From an uncultured Alphaproteobacteria bacterium (GTDB lineage: Bacteria; Pseudomonadota; Alphaproteobacteria; Caulobacterales; Caulobacteraceae): 40,498 bases of DNA. How positions within the stretch are numbered: the first letter of the stretch is position 1; each line of letters starts with the position of its first letter. Shown here piece by piece: positions 1 through 7,021 of this stretch. Location: contig CAIYSH010000222.1 of assembly GCA_903928755.1 (NCBI GenBank), forward strand, positions 1 through 40,498, given 5' to 3'. The notes under the pieces are model-generated. The model was not told the DNA's origin, made no database searches, and saw only the letters and a program-made list of their open reading frames with translations. The translations under genes were made by a program, and so were the position numbers.

Positions 1-196
1 AGACCAGGGCCAGGACCATGGCCGGACCCATGATGATCCGGTAGAGCTTGAGCTCCATGGTCTGGAAGGTCCTGTCCATCTCTGACCCGGCCGCCACTTC
101 GGTGTGGTAGGCAAACAGCCTGGGCAGGTACATGATCCCTGCCATCCAGGCGATCACCGCAATGATGTGCAGGCCGCGCATCAGGTCGTAATTCAT
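1..196 (-). CDS. hemJ: HemJ-type protoporphyrinogen oxidase, N-terminal part (cut by window edge)
   Basis: Only the first 65 codons are present, reading MNYDLMRGLHIIAVIAWMAG and then a YLPRLFAYHTE motif. This start with a hydrophobic helix, a conserved His and the YLPRLF(A/V)YH motif is typical of HemJ (UPF0093), the haem-binding membrane enzyme that oxidises protoporphyrinogen IX in bacteria lacking HemG/HemY. A second membrane segment begins near residue 54 (RIIMGPAMVLALV) and runs off the window. The start ATG (196-194) lies two bases after the hemH stop, so it is the third gene of a hemE-hemH-hemJ run and would use the ferrochelatase gene's precursor pathway step. Identification rests on the N-terminus only. 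Confidence 0.88.
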   Translation of the reverse strand, partial: MNYDLMRGLHIIAVIAWMAGIMYLPRLFAYHTEVAAGSEMDRTFQTMELKLYRIIMGPAMVLALV

Positions 197-198
197 GG

Positions 199-1239
199 TC
201 AGGCCTCCTTGGCCGCACATCTGACAGCGCAGTTCTTCTTGCCAGCCGGGCAGGTCCATCCCCCGTCGGCCGAAACGCCCTTGTCCTGCTCAAGACATGT
301 CCTGGTCGCCTGGGCCAGGGCACCGATGAAGGCCGGCTCGGTTCCCAGGGCCGGGGCCCGGAGATAGGGGGTGCAACCGACCTCATGGGCCAGCTCGCCA
401 TATTCGTGGTCCAGCTCCACCAGGGTCTCGATGTGTTCCGAGACAAAGGCGATGGGCACCACAAGCAGGCCTATCCCCTCCTCCCCGGCCCGGCGGATTT
501 CAGCGTCCGTCGACGGGCCGATCCATTTCAGCGGACCAACCCGGCTCTGATAGGACACCCGCCAGTCGGTCAGCTCGGGAACCCGCGCCGCGATGGCCGC
601 AGCTGTAGCCTCGATCTGGACCTGGTAGGGATCGCCCGCCTCGATGATCTTTTCCGGAAGGCCATGGGCCGAAAACAGCAGCCGGACATTGCCCGGCTTG
701 CCCGCGGCTTCCCAGGTGGAGGTGATGCGGTTGACGTGGGCCGTGACCACCCCGTCTGAAACCGGATAGCAGCAGATGGTCCGGGTGCGGCCAGATCCCT
801 TATAGGTCTCGTTCCACGCCTTGAGGGAGGATCCCGAGGTGGTGGTGGAGAACTGGGGATAGAGCGGCAACAGCACGATCTCATCCGGGGCGAAGGCCGC
901 GACCTCAGCCGCCGTCTCCTTCGTAAACGGCTTCCAGTAACGCATGGCGATGAAAACCCGGACCTCGTCCTGCGGCCTCAGGGCCGAGAGGCTGGTCTGG
1001 AGGGCGTCGGCCTGGGCCTGGGTCTGGGGCAGGATGGGTGAGCCTCCACCCATGCGGTCATAATTGGCCTGGGCGCTCTTCTCCCGGGTGGTGGAGATCA
1101 GGGCCGCCAGGGGATAACGGACGAAGAACGGCGCTCCGATAATGGCCGGGTCTTTGAAAAGATTATACAAAAACGGACGAACGGCCTTGGGGCCATCCGG
1201 TCCGCCAAGATTGAACAGGACAACGGCCAGACGGCTCAT
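199..1239 (-). CDS. hemH: Ferrochelatase with C-terminal cysteine cluster
   Basis: 346 aa, full length for the family. Ferrochelatase inserts Fe(II) into protoporphyrin IX, the last haem step. Visible motifs are VVLFNLGGPDGP at the N-terminus, MGGGSPI near residue 63, and FSAHGLPEK with the catalytic His. Four cysteines near the C-terminus (Cys315, Cys330, Cys337, Cys341; the last three in WTCPAGKKNCAVRC) fit the [2Fe-2S] ligands known for the Caulobacter and mycobacterial enzymes; the assignment of these exact residues as ligands is inference. The start codon overlaps the hemE stop as ATGA (1239-1236), which implies translational coupling. hemJ follows after 2 nt. Confidence 0.96.
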   Translation of the reverse strand: MSRLAVVLFNLGGPDGPKAVRPFLYNLFKDPAIIGAPFFVRYPLAALISTTREKSAQANYDRMGGGSPILPQTQAQADALQTSLSALRPQDEVRVFIAMRYWKPFTKETAAEVAAFAPDEIVLLPLYPQFSTTTSGSSLKAWNETYKGSGRTRTICCYPVSDGVVTAHVNRITSTWEAAGKPGNVRLLFSAHGLPEKIIEAGDPYQVQIEATAAAIAARVPELTDWRVSYQSRVGPLKWIGPSTDAEIRRAGEEGIGLLVVPIAFVSEHIETLVELDHEYGELAHEVGCTPYLRAPALGTEPAFIGALAQATRTCLEQDKGVSADGGWTCPAGKKNCAVRCAAKEA

Positions 1240-2276
1240 CGTCCAGTCACCCGGCGAATGGTCCGCTCAAGATGCGCGATGGGGGTGTCAGGCAAGACCC
1301 CGTGGCCGAGGTTGAAAATATAGGGGCCGTCAGACCAGGCCTCGATCAGGGCGTCCACCCTTGCATCAAGGGCGGGTCCGCCGGACCGCAGGAGCAGATT
1401 GTCCAGGGCGCCCTGGATCGCCTTGCCGCCAGACTGGATGGACTTGCCAAGAGCGATGGGCGCCTGGGTGTCCAGGGCTACAGCCTGAACCGGAACCTGG
1501 GCCGCGTAATTGGCCACGAGGGCTCCGGCACCGCGGGGGAAGCCGATGAAGGGCGCATCAATTCCGGCTGCCCGGACGCGCTCTATGACCGCCTTATGAG
1601 GATTGATGACAATCCGCTGGAAGACATCCTCGGCCAGACCTTCTGCCCAGCTTTCGAAAAGCTTGAGGACCTGGGCACCGGACCTGGCCTGCATGACCAG
1701 ATAACGGGCGGTGGAGTCCACAAGGATTTCAAGCAGCTCATCCAGTTTTTCCGGATGCTGATAGGCATAGGTCCGGGCCCTGGACCGGTCAGATCCACGT
1801 CCCTCGATCATGTAGGTGGCGACCGTCCAGGGCGCGCCGGCAAAGCCGATCAGGGCCCGCTCAGGTTCGAGTTCAGCCCGCACACGACGGAGGGTTTCGC
1901 CAATATTGGCCAGAAATGCTGTTGAGGACTCGATCCTGTCACGCATCAGGCCCAGATCCGGCAATTCCCCAAGCCGGGGTCCCTCGCCGGCTTCGAACCA
2001 GACGTCCTGGCCCAGGGCCTGGGGGATCAGCAGGATGTCAGCAAACACAATGGCCGCGTCCAGAGGGAAGCGCCGCATGGGCTGCAGGGTCGCTTCGGCA
2101 GCCATTTCGGGATTGAAACAGAAGGCGATGAAGTCCTTGGCCCTTGATCGAAGCTCAAGATATTCCGGAAGGGATCTGCCAGCCTGACGCATGAACCATA
2201 CCGGTGGCCGTTCAAAGACCTCTCCGGCAAGGGTTGCAAGGAGCTTGGGCCGGATTGAATTCTGAACCTGAGACAT
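1236..2276 (-). CDS. hemE: Uroporphyrinogen decarboxylase
   Basis: 346 aa. It decarboxylates uroporphyrinogen III to coproporphyrinogen III in the cytoplasm. The family signature RPPVWFMRQAGRSLPEY lies at residues 23-39, a second motif GFAGAPWTVATYMIEG follows mid-protein, and the C-terminus ends in NLGHGVLPDTP. The reading frame stays open upstream to 2504, but that extension crosses the origin region and has no family similarity. The ATG at 2276 is preceded by AAGGG at a normal spacing and gives the family length. It heads the hemE-hemH-hemJ run and reads away from the putative origin, as in Caulobacter, where the hemE promoter lies inside the origin. Confidence 0.96.
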   Translation of the reverse strand: MSQVQNSIRPKLLATLAGEVFERPPVWFMRQAGRSLPEYLELRSRAKDFIAFCFNPEMAAEATLQPMRRFPLDAAIVFADILLIPQALGQDVWFEAGEGPRLGELPDLGLMRDRIESSTAFLANIGETLRRVRAELEPERALIGFAGAPWTVATYMIEGRGSDRSRARTYAYQHPEKLDELLEILVDSTARYLVMQARSGAQVLKLFESWAEGLAEDVFQRIVINPHKAVIERVRAAGIDAPFIGFPRGAGALVANYAAQVPVQAVALDTQAPIALGKSIQSGGKAIQGALDNLLLRSGGPALDARVDALIEAWSDGPYIFNLGHGVLPDTPIAHLERTIRRVTGR

Positions 2277-2337
2277 GACGCCCTTAAACCGTCTTCCTGC
2301 CCTGCACTCAAGGCCCTCGCCGAACGGTCGGCTATTC

Positions 2338-2358
2338 TTCAGAAAGTTAGAATCTGAA
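2338..2358. repeat. Inverted repeat TTCAGA-N9-TCTGAA in A+T-rich part of origin
   Basis: Perfect 6-bp arms at 2338-2343 and 2353-2358 around a 9-nt spacer. A GAATC (CcrM) site at 2350-2354 straddles spacer and right arm. It lies in the hemE upstream region, so it may serve the hemE promoter, the origin, or both. Confidence 0.6.
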
Positions 2359-2385
2359 TTTGAGTTGTAGGAGCAGCGTATGGGC

Positions 2386-2394
2386 TGTCGATAA
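2386..2394 (-). promoter_or_regulatory. DnaA-like box (TTATCGACA)
   Basis: Minus-strand TTATCGACA differs from the consensus DnaA box TTATCCACA at one base. It lies between the A+T-rich stretch at 2334-2370 and the CtrA box, a sensible place for an initiator site. Confidence 0.55.
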
Positions 2395-2426
2395 CGGGGA
2401 AAACCCTGGTTAATGCGGTATCTGAA

Positions 2427-2447
2427 CACCAGGTTCCACGCCTGGTG
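2427..2447. repeat. Inverted repeat CACCAGG-N7-CCTGGTG in origin
   Basis: Perfect 7-bp arms at 2427-2433 and 2441-2447 with a 7-nt loop. It is able to form a hairpin. No T tract follows on either strand, so it does not look like an intrinsic terminator. Confidence 0.65.
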
Positions 2448-2464
2448 CCCAGCTTCACCCACAG

Positions 2465-2496
2465 CTGTCCCCGGACCCTGTGAGTTTCGGGGACAG
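2465..2496. repeat. Inverted repeat CTGTCCCCG-N14-CGGGGACAG in origin
   Basis: Perfect 9-bp arms at 2465-2473 and 2488-2496 separated by 14 nt, 21 nt before the perfect CtrA box. Each arm carries a TCCCC core like that of weak DnaA boxes, one in each orientation. Confidence 0.65.
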
Positions 2497-2517
2497 TCCT
2501 CCAACCCCTCGTCACCG

Positions 2518-2532
2518 TTAAGGATTCATTAA
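2518..2532. promoter_or_regulatory. Perfect CtrA box with GANTC in the spacer
   Basis: TTAA-GGATTCA-TTAA, exactly the TTAA-N7-TTAA consensus bound by the cell-cycle regulator CtrA. In Caulobacter, CtrA~P on such boxes represses initiation. The 7-nt spacer contains GATTC (2523-2527), a CcrM methylation target, so methylation state and CtrA binding could interact here. Confidence 0.85.
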
Positions 2533-2572
2533 CCTCCCTGCGGCAGGGGGCCGGGGATGGCGCAATGGCCTC

Positions 2573-2599
2573 GTTCATAAATCCTTAACCTTTATGAAC
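2573..2599. repeat. Inverted repeat GTTCATAAA-N9-TTTATGAAC in origin
   Basis: Perfect 9-bp arms at 2573-2581 and 2591-2599 with a 9-nt centre TCCTTAACC holding a CtrA half-site. It is A+T-rich against a G+C-rich surround. Confidence 0.7.
2574..2588. promoter_or_regulatory. Imperfect CtrA box (TTCA-N7-TTAA)
   Basis: One mismatch to TTAA-N7-TTAA, 42 nt after the perfect box end. It overlaps the inverted repeat 2573-2599, whose loop carries its second TTAA half-site. Function is inferred from consensus only. Confidence 0.5.
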
Positions 2600-2723
2600 A
2601 GCCTGAGGGGATCGAATATCGCGGGGGCAGGATCCCGGCTGCAAGGCCCGTTCATCCCCGTAATCACGGTGCCGCGCCCCTGTCTCAGCCTTCTCCCCAA
2701 ACCGGACCCAGATGGTTACCGGA

Positions 2724-2733
2724 CTGTCGACAG
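2724..2733. repeat. 10-bp palindrome CTGTCGACAG in origin
   Basis: Perfect palindrome. Its GTCGACA half resembles the TATCGACA core of the DnaA-like box at 2386-2394. It is directly followed by the weak-box-like TTTTCCCCA at 2736-2744. Confidence 0.45.
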
Positions 2734-2812
2734 GTTTTTCCCCAGAAATCCCCGGCCCCTGAAGCCCCACCCCGGGCAAAACCCTGGCATGTCTCGACCG
2801 AAGCCGCCACAG

Positions 2813-2826
2813 GTCCTATCTAGGAC
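2813..2826. repeat. Inverted repeat GTCCTA-TC-TAGGAC before ppsR
   Basis: Perfect 6-bp arms around 2 nt, ending 33 nt before the ppsR ATG. It contains CTAG, a rare tetramer in such genomes. It could be an operator for ppsR or an edge element of the origin; nothing more can be said from sequence. Confidence 0.45.
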
Positions 2827-2859
2827 ATCCCGGGACCTTGGGTGAGACCTGCCGAGACC

Positions 2860-3702
2860 ATGACCACACCGCCGCGCATCTCGACCTTTTTCCATGTCCA
2901 TCTGGTGTCTGATTCCACCGGCGAAACCCTGAACGCCATGGCCAGGGCGGTCTGTGCCCGGTTCGAGAATGTCCTGCCCATCGAGCACATCTATGCCCTG
3001 GTCCGGTCCCCCCGGCAGCTGGAACGGGCCCTGACCGATATCGAAGCTGCCCCCGGCGTCGTCATGCACACCATTGTCGATGACGATCTCCGCTCAGCCC
3101 TGGAAGAAGGCTGCCGGCGTCTGGACATGACCTGTATTGCGGCCCTTGACCCCCTGGTCTCGGCCCTGTCGCGGTATCTGGGGGCCTCACTGAGCCGCAG
3201 GGTCGGTGTCCAGCACACCCTGGACAATGACTATTTCAACCGGATGGATGCGCTGAACTATGCCATTGGTCATGATGATGGCCAGGGCGGTCAGGACCTC
3301 AGCCAGGCAGATGTCATTCTTGTGGGCGTATCTCGCACCTCCAAGACCCCCACCTGCATCTATCTGGCCCACCGCGGGGTCAGGGCTGCCAATGTGCCCC
3401 TGGTCCCGGGCCAGCCGATTCCGGAAAAACTGCTCGAAGTCCGCCATGCCATGGTTGTTGCCCTGACCGCTTCCCCGGACCGGCTGATCCAGATCCGGCG
3501 CAACAGACTGCTGTCCCTCAAGGAAAACCGGGAATCTGCCTATACGGATGTGGATGCCGTCCGCGAGGAGATCGTCCAGGCCCGCCGGCTCTATGAGCGC
3601 CAGGGCTGGCCGGTGATTGACGTCACCCGCCGCAGCGTTGAAGAAACAGCCGCGGCGGTTCTGAACCTTCTGAATGGCGGCCGCGGACAGGTCGAGGACT
3701 AG
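2860..3702 (+). CDS. ppsR: Pyruvate, water dikinase regulatory protein (PPSR, DUF299)
   Basis: 280 aa from the ATG at 2860. The family acts as an ADP-dependent kinase and Pi-dependent pyrophosphorylase on PEP synthase or PPDK. The diagnostic N-terminus FHVHLVSDSTGETLN and the nucleotide-binding GVSRTSKTPT (residues 156-165) are present, and the C-terminal part has the usual RNRLLSLKE segment. An in-frame GTG at 2842 would add six residues; neither start has a good ribosome site, and the ATG matches the usual family start better. It is the first gene to the right of the putative origin, as in Caulobacter, and is followed directly by maf. Confidence 0.93.
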   Translation: MTTPPRISTFFHVHLVSDSTGETLNAMARAVCARFENVLPIEHIYALVRSPRQLERALTDIEAAPGVVMHTIVDDDLRSALEEGCRRLDMTCIAALDPLVSALSRYLGASLSRRVGVQHTLDNDYFNRMDALNYAIGHDDGQGGQDLSQADVILVGVSRTSKTPTCIYLAHRGVRAANVPLVPGQPIPEKLLEVRHAMVVALTASPDRLIQIRRNRLLSLKENRESAYTDVDAVREEIVQARRLYERQGWPVIDVTRRSVEETAAAVLNLLNGGRGQVED

Positions 3703-4305
3703 ATGCCCGGACACCAAATGCTTACCCTGGCTTCCAAGAGCACGGCGCGCAGTGCCGTCCTGCGCGGAGCCGGTCTGGTTTTTGAAACCGCCGATTCCGG
3801 CGTGGACGAGGACAGGACCAAGCTGGCCCTGCTGGCCAGGTCCGCAAGCCCCCGGATCATCGCCATGGCCCTGGCCGAAGAAAAAGCCCTGACGGTTTCT
3901 GCCCAAAGGCCGGGCCTGGTCATCGGCGCTGACCAGACCCTGGAGCTGGAGGGGGGCCTTTTTGACAAGGTCGCCGATCTGGACGCTGCCCGGCACAGGC
4001 TGCAGATGTTGCGGGGCAAATCCCACCAGCTGCATTCGGCGGTGGTCCTGGCCCGCGGCGCCCAGGTGCTCTGGCAGGAAACCGTAACCGCAAGCCTGAC
4101 CATGCGGGATTTTACCGACGACTTCCTTGAAGACTATCTGCGGGAGGAAGGCCCGGCTGCCCTCGGCTCTGTAGGCTGTTATCGACTGGAAAGTCAGGGC
4201 GTCCAGCTGTTCTCTGCCATTGACGGCGACTATTTCACCATACTCGGCCTGCCCCTCATGGGCCTTCTGGAGCGTCTGCGTGCAGATGCCGTGCTGGTCC
4301 CGTGA
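3703..4305 (+). CDS. Maf-like nucleoside triphosphate pyrophosphatase
   Basis: 200 aa. Maf/YhdE/YceF proteins hydrolyse dTTP/UTP or m7GTP and related non-canonical nucleotides. Motifs seen are LASKSTARSAVLRGAG at the N-terminus (normally LAS.S..R...L) and the catalytic VIGADQTLELEG with the conserved Asp. The start ATG follows the ppsR stop without a gap, and the stop overlaps the aroE GTG as GTGA. Which Maf subfamily this is cannot be told by eye, so the substrate is left open. Confidence 0.92.
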   Translation: MPGHQMLTLASKSTARSAVLRGAGLVFETADSGVDEDRTKLALLARSASPRIIAMALAEEKALTVSAQRPGLVIGADQTLELEGGLFDKVADLDAARHRLQMLRGKSHQLHSAVVLARGAQVLWQETVTASLTMRDFTDDFLEDYLREEGPAALGSVGCYRLESQGVQLFSAIDGDYFTILGLPLMGLLERLRADAVLVP

Positions 4306-5153
4306 CCCTTTCCGGCAAGACCCGCGTGGCAGGGGTGGTTGGCCAGCCTGTCCGCCATTCCCTGAGTCCCATCCTGCATAATGCCTGGTTGAAGGCCGCT
4401 GATCTGGACGGAGTCTATGTGCCGTTCGAAATCGCCGAGCTGAACTTCGAGGCTTTCATAACGGGACTGCGCGGCAGCGGCATTGCCGGGCTGAATGTCA
4501 CCCTGCCCTTCAAGCTCCGGGCCCTGGCGGCCGCCGATCAGGCGACCCACCGCGCGCGTCTGGCCGGGGCTGCAAATGTCCTGATTTTCCAGAAAGATGA
4601 CACGATCCTGGCCGACAATACTGACGGCCTTGGCCTGCTCTGGGCGTTTGCCAGCCAGGCGCCCGGTTTCGACCCCCAGGCCGGACCTGTGGCCATCATC
4701 GGCGCAGGGGGTGGGGCACAGGGTGCCGCAGCGGCCTTCCTCGAGGCCGGATGCCCGAAGGTCCGCATCCTCAACCGCACACTGGAAAAAGCCGAACAGG
4801 TTGCCCAGGCCCTGGGTGCGGGTGCCGAAGCCTGGAGCCTGACCCGGGCTGTCGAGGGCCTCGACGGCGTCATGGCTGTGGTCAATGCCACCTCGGCAGG
4901 CCTGCTGGGCGAAGGCCTTGACCTGCCCCTGGACGCCACACCGCCCGAGGCGGTGATCATGGACATGACCTACAAACCCCTGATCACCCCCATTCTCACC
5001 CGGGCCCGGGCGCTGGGCCGCCAGACGGTCGATGGACTTGAAATGCTGGTTGGCCAGGCTCGGCCCTCCTTTGCCGCATTCTTTGGCCAGGAGCCGCCTC
5101 TGGGTGTCGATGTCCGTCGCCTGGCCCTGAATGTCCTGGAGCACAGCACATGA
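4302..5153 (+). CDS. aroE: Shikimate dehydrogenase
   Basis: 283 aa, NADP-dependent reduction of 3-dehydroshikimate in the aromatic amino-acid pathway. Signature features are GVVGQPVRHSLSPILHN at the N-terminus, NVTLPFK with the catalytic Lys, DNTDG with the catalytic Asp, and the Rossmann loop IGAGGGAQGA. GTG start at 4302 overlaps the maf stop (GTGA), and its own stop overlaps the coaE start (ATGA), so the three genes are very likely coupled. Confidence 0.96.
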   Translation: MTLSGKTRVAGVVGQPVRHSLSPILHNAWLKAADLDGVYVPFEIAELNFEAFITGLRGSGIAGLNVTLPFKLRALAAADQATHRARLAGAANVLIFQKDDTILADNTDGLGLLWAFASQAPGFDPQAGPVAIIGAGGGAQGAAAAFLEAGCPKVRILNRTLEKAEQVAQALGAGAEAWSLTRAVEGLDGVMAVVNATSAGLLGEGLDLPLDATPPEAVIMDMTYKPLITPILTRARALGRQTVDGLEMLVGQARPSFAAFFGQEPPLGVDVRRLALNVLEHST

Positions 5154-5791
5154 TCACCCTTGGCCTGACCGGCTCGATCGGCATGGGAAAATCCACCACG
5201 GCAGCCATGTTCCGGGAGGCCGGTATCCCGGTCTATGACGCCGACGCCGCGGTTGCCGAGATCTATCTCAAGGGCGGCGCAGCCGTCGCCCCCCTTGAAG
5301 CGGCCTTTCCGGGGGTGACCCGGGACGGTGCCGTTGACCGGGAAGCCCTCCGCCAGAGGGTGCTTGGAGACGATGAGGCCATGGCCCGGCTGAATGCGGT
5401 GGTCCATCCCCTGCTCGGCAAGGACAGGCTGGCCTTCTTCGCCAGGGCGCAGGCGGCGAAGGCCGATCTGGTCGTCCTCGACATTCCCCTGCTCTATGAA
5501 ACCGGGGGGGAGCGGAATATGGACGCCGTGGCGGTGGTGTCGGCCCCGGTCGACCAGCAGAGACAACGGGTCCTGGCCCGGGAGGGCATGACCCCTGAAA
5601 GACTGGACGCCATCCTTGCCCGCCAACTGCCCGATGCCGAAAAGCGTGCCCGGGCCGATTATGTCATCGATACCGGGAACGGGCTGGAGCCTGCCCGGGC
5701 CCAGGTAAACGCCCTGATTGCCGATCTCAGACGGCGCGGGCCCGCAGCTGCCACAAGCGAGATTGCCCGGGACCCCGAAACGCGCCAATAA
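5150..5791 (+). CDS. coaE: Dephospho-CoA kinase
   Basis: 213 aa. It phosphorylates the 3'-OH of the ribose of dephospho-CoA, the last step of CoA synthesis. The Walker A loop is GSIGMGKST at residues 8-16, and the LDIPLLYETG motif of the family follows mid-protein. The start overlaps the aroE stop by four bases (ATGA). dnaQ follows after 5 nt. Placing coaE next to dnaQ near the origin is usual in alphaproteobacteria. Confidence 0.96.
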   Translation: MITLGLTGSIGMGKSTTAAMFREAGIPVYDADAAVAEIYLKGGAAVAPLEAAFPGVTRDGAVDREALRQRVLGDDEAMARLNAVVHPLLGKDRLAFFARAQAAKADLVVLDIPLLYETGGERNMDAVAVVSAPVDQQRQRVLAREGMTPERLDAILARQLPDAEKRARADYVIDTGNGLEPARAQVNALIADLRRRGPAAATSEIARDPETRQ

Positions 5792-5796
5792 AAACC

Positions 5797-6498
5797 ATGG
5801 CGCGCGAGATTGTCCTTGATACGGAAACCACCGGGTTCGAACCCCACCTGGGGCACAGACTGGTCGAACTCGCCGCCCTGGAAATCGAGGATTTCATCCC
5901 GACCGGGCGCAGTTTCCACATCTATCTCGATCCTGAGCGGGACATGCCGCCCGAGGCTGAGAAGGTCCACGGCCTGTCCGAAGCCTTCCTGCGGGGCAAG
6001 CCGAAGTTTGCAGACCCGGAAGCGGCAGAAGCCTTTCTGGAGTTTGCCGGTGATGCGCCCCTGGTGGCGCACAATGCCAGCTTTGACCGGGCCTTTGTGA
6101 ACTGGGAGCTGAACGCCATCGGCCGTGCGCCCCTGCCGGAGGCTCGGTGGGTCGATACCCTGGCCCTGGCACGCCAGCGCTTTCCCGGCATGCACAATTC
6201 CCTGGACGCCCTGTGCAAACGCTTCAAGATTTCCCTGGCCGAACGGGACAGGCACGGTGCCTTGATCGATGCCCGGTTGCTGGCTGCGGTCTATCTGGAA
6301 CTCAAGGGTGGCCGGGAGCGGACCCTGGAACTGGTGGCTGAGGTCCCGACGACGGTTTTCGGCACCCTGCGGGAAAATGCCTACGGGCCCCGGCCCAGAC
6401 CGGTGGCGACCCGGTCAACAGAGGTTGAACGGGCCACCCATGCGGCTTTTGTCGCCACGCAGATCAAGAGCGGGATGTGGAAGAAATACGGCGTCTGA
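5797..6498 (+). CDS. dnaQ: DNA polymerase III epsilon subunit (proofreading exonuclease)
   Basis: 233 aa, 3'-5' exonuclease of the DEDDh class, the editing subunit of the replicase. Exo I is VLDTETTGFEP with Asp8 and Glu10, Exo II is VAHNASFDRAFV, and Exo III is RHGALIDARLL with the His and Asp. The C-terminal tail after residue 180 should hold the site that contacts the alpha subunit. It ends the ppsR-to-dnaQ run and converges on secB, with 25 nt between stops. Confidence 0.95.
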   Translation: MAREIVLDTETTGFEPHLGHRLVELAALEIEDFIPTGRSFHIYLDPERDMPPEAEKVHGLSEAFLRGKPKFADPEAAEAFLEFAGDAPLVAHNASFDRAFVNWELNAIGRAPLPEARWVDTLALARQRFPGMHNSLDALCKRFKISLAERDRHGALIDARLLAAVYLELKGGRERTLELVAEVPTTVFGTLRENAYGPRPRPVATRSTEVERATHAAFVATQIKSGMWKKYGV

Positions 6499-6523
6499 CC
6501 CCGATCGCCGCGGCGGTCAGCAA

Positions 6524-7021
6524 TCAGGCATTGCCCACCACGACGCCCTGGCCCTCAGCCTGGGCCTTGCGGGCCGCATAGACCCCGGCGAAATCAATCG
6601 GATCCAGCAGGAAGGGCGGGAAGCCACCATCGGTGGTGACGTCGCCAATGATCCGACGGGCATAGGGGAAGAGGAACCGGGGACATTCCACCAGCAGGAC
6701 CATTTCCATGTCCTCGGGTGAAACCCCTTCAATGGCGAACAGGCCGCCATAAAGCAGCTCGACCACGAACAGGGGGCCGTCTTCGCGCATGGCCTTGGCC
6801 GAAAGTTTGAGGTCGACCTCAAAGAGCCCATCATCCCGCCCGCGGGCGTTCATCTCGACGCCCATGTCGATCTGCGGCTGGGGACCGCCAGAGCGCAGGA
6901 CATCGGGTGACAGCGGATTCTCAAAGCTCAAATCGCGGATGAACTGTGTCAGAACCCGGATGCCGGGCTCGGCGGCCTGACCGTTGGCAGGCGGCGCGGC
7001 GGACTGATCAGTATCGCTCAT
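6524..7021 (-). CDS. secB: Protein-export chaperone SecB
   Basis: 165 aa, usual for the family. SecB is a tetrameric cytosolic chaperone that holds preproteins for SecA. The segment IRVLTQFIRDLSFENP (residues 20-35) and the run FVVELLYGGLFAIEG, followed by VECPRFLFPYARRI, are clear SecB signatures. A Pro/Ala-rich N-terminus and a short C-terminal extension are normal. It is a single gene, convergent with dnaQ and divergent from the Tim44-domain gene, with 117 nt between the two starts. Confidence 0.96.
   Translation of the reverse strand: MSDTDQSAAPPANGQAAEPGIRVLTQFIRDLSFENPLSPDVLRSGGPQPQIDMGVEMNARGRDDGLFEVDLKLSAKAMREDGPLFVVELLYGGLFAIEGVSPEDMEMVLLVECPRFLFPYARRIIGDVTTDGGFPPFLLDPIDFAGVYAARKAQAEGQGVVVGNA

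Larger units (their letters stand above)
2277..2859. other. Putative chromosomal origin of replication (Cori-like)
   Basis: Non-coding gap of 583 nt between divergent hemE and ppsR, the same place as the Caulobacter crescentus origin. It holds five TTAA tetramers, one perfect CtrA box (2518-2532), a DnaA-like box one base off TTATCCACA (2386-2394, minus strand), three sites resembling Caulobacter weak boxes TCNTCCCCA (2652-2660, 2691-2699, 2736-2744, each one mismatch), two GANTC sites (2350-2354, 2523-2527) and several perfect inverted repeats. The stretch 2334-2370 is about 70% A+T (26 of 37 by hand count) and is the best candidate unwinding element. No exact TGATCCACA strong box was seen. 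The origin call is inference from context plus motifs; dnaA itself is not in the window. Confidence 0.85.

Noticed and set aside
1236..2504. Longer hemE start at 2504
   Set aside because: The added residues run through the origin region and have no similarity to the family; the ATG at 2276 has a ribosome site and gives normal length.
6503..6518. Near-palindrome between the dnaQ and secB stops as a two-way terminator
   Set aside because: The symmetry is centred with no loop and no T tract follows on either strand.
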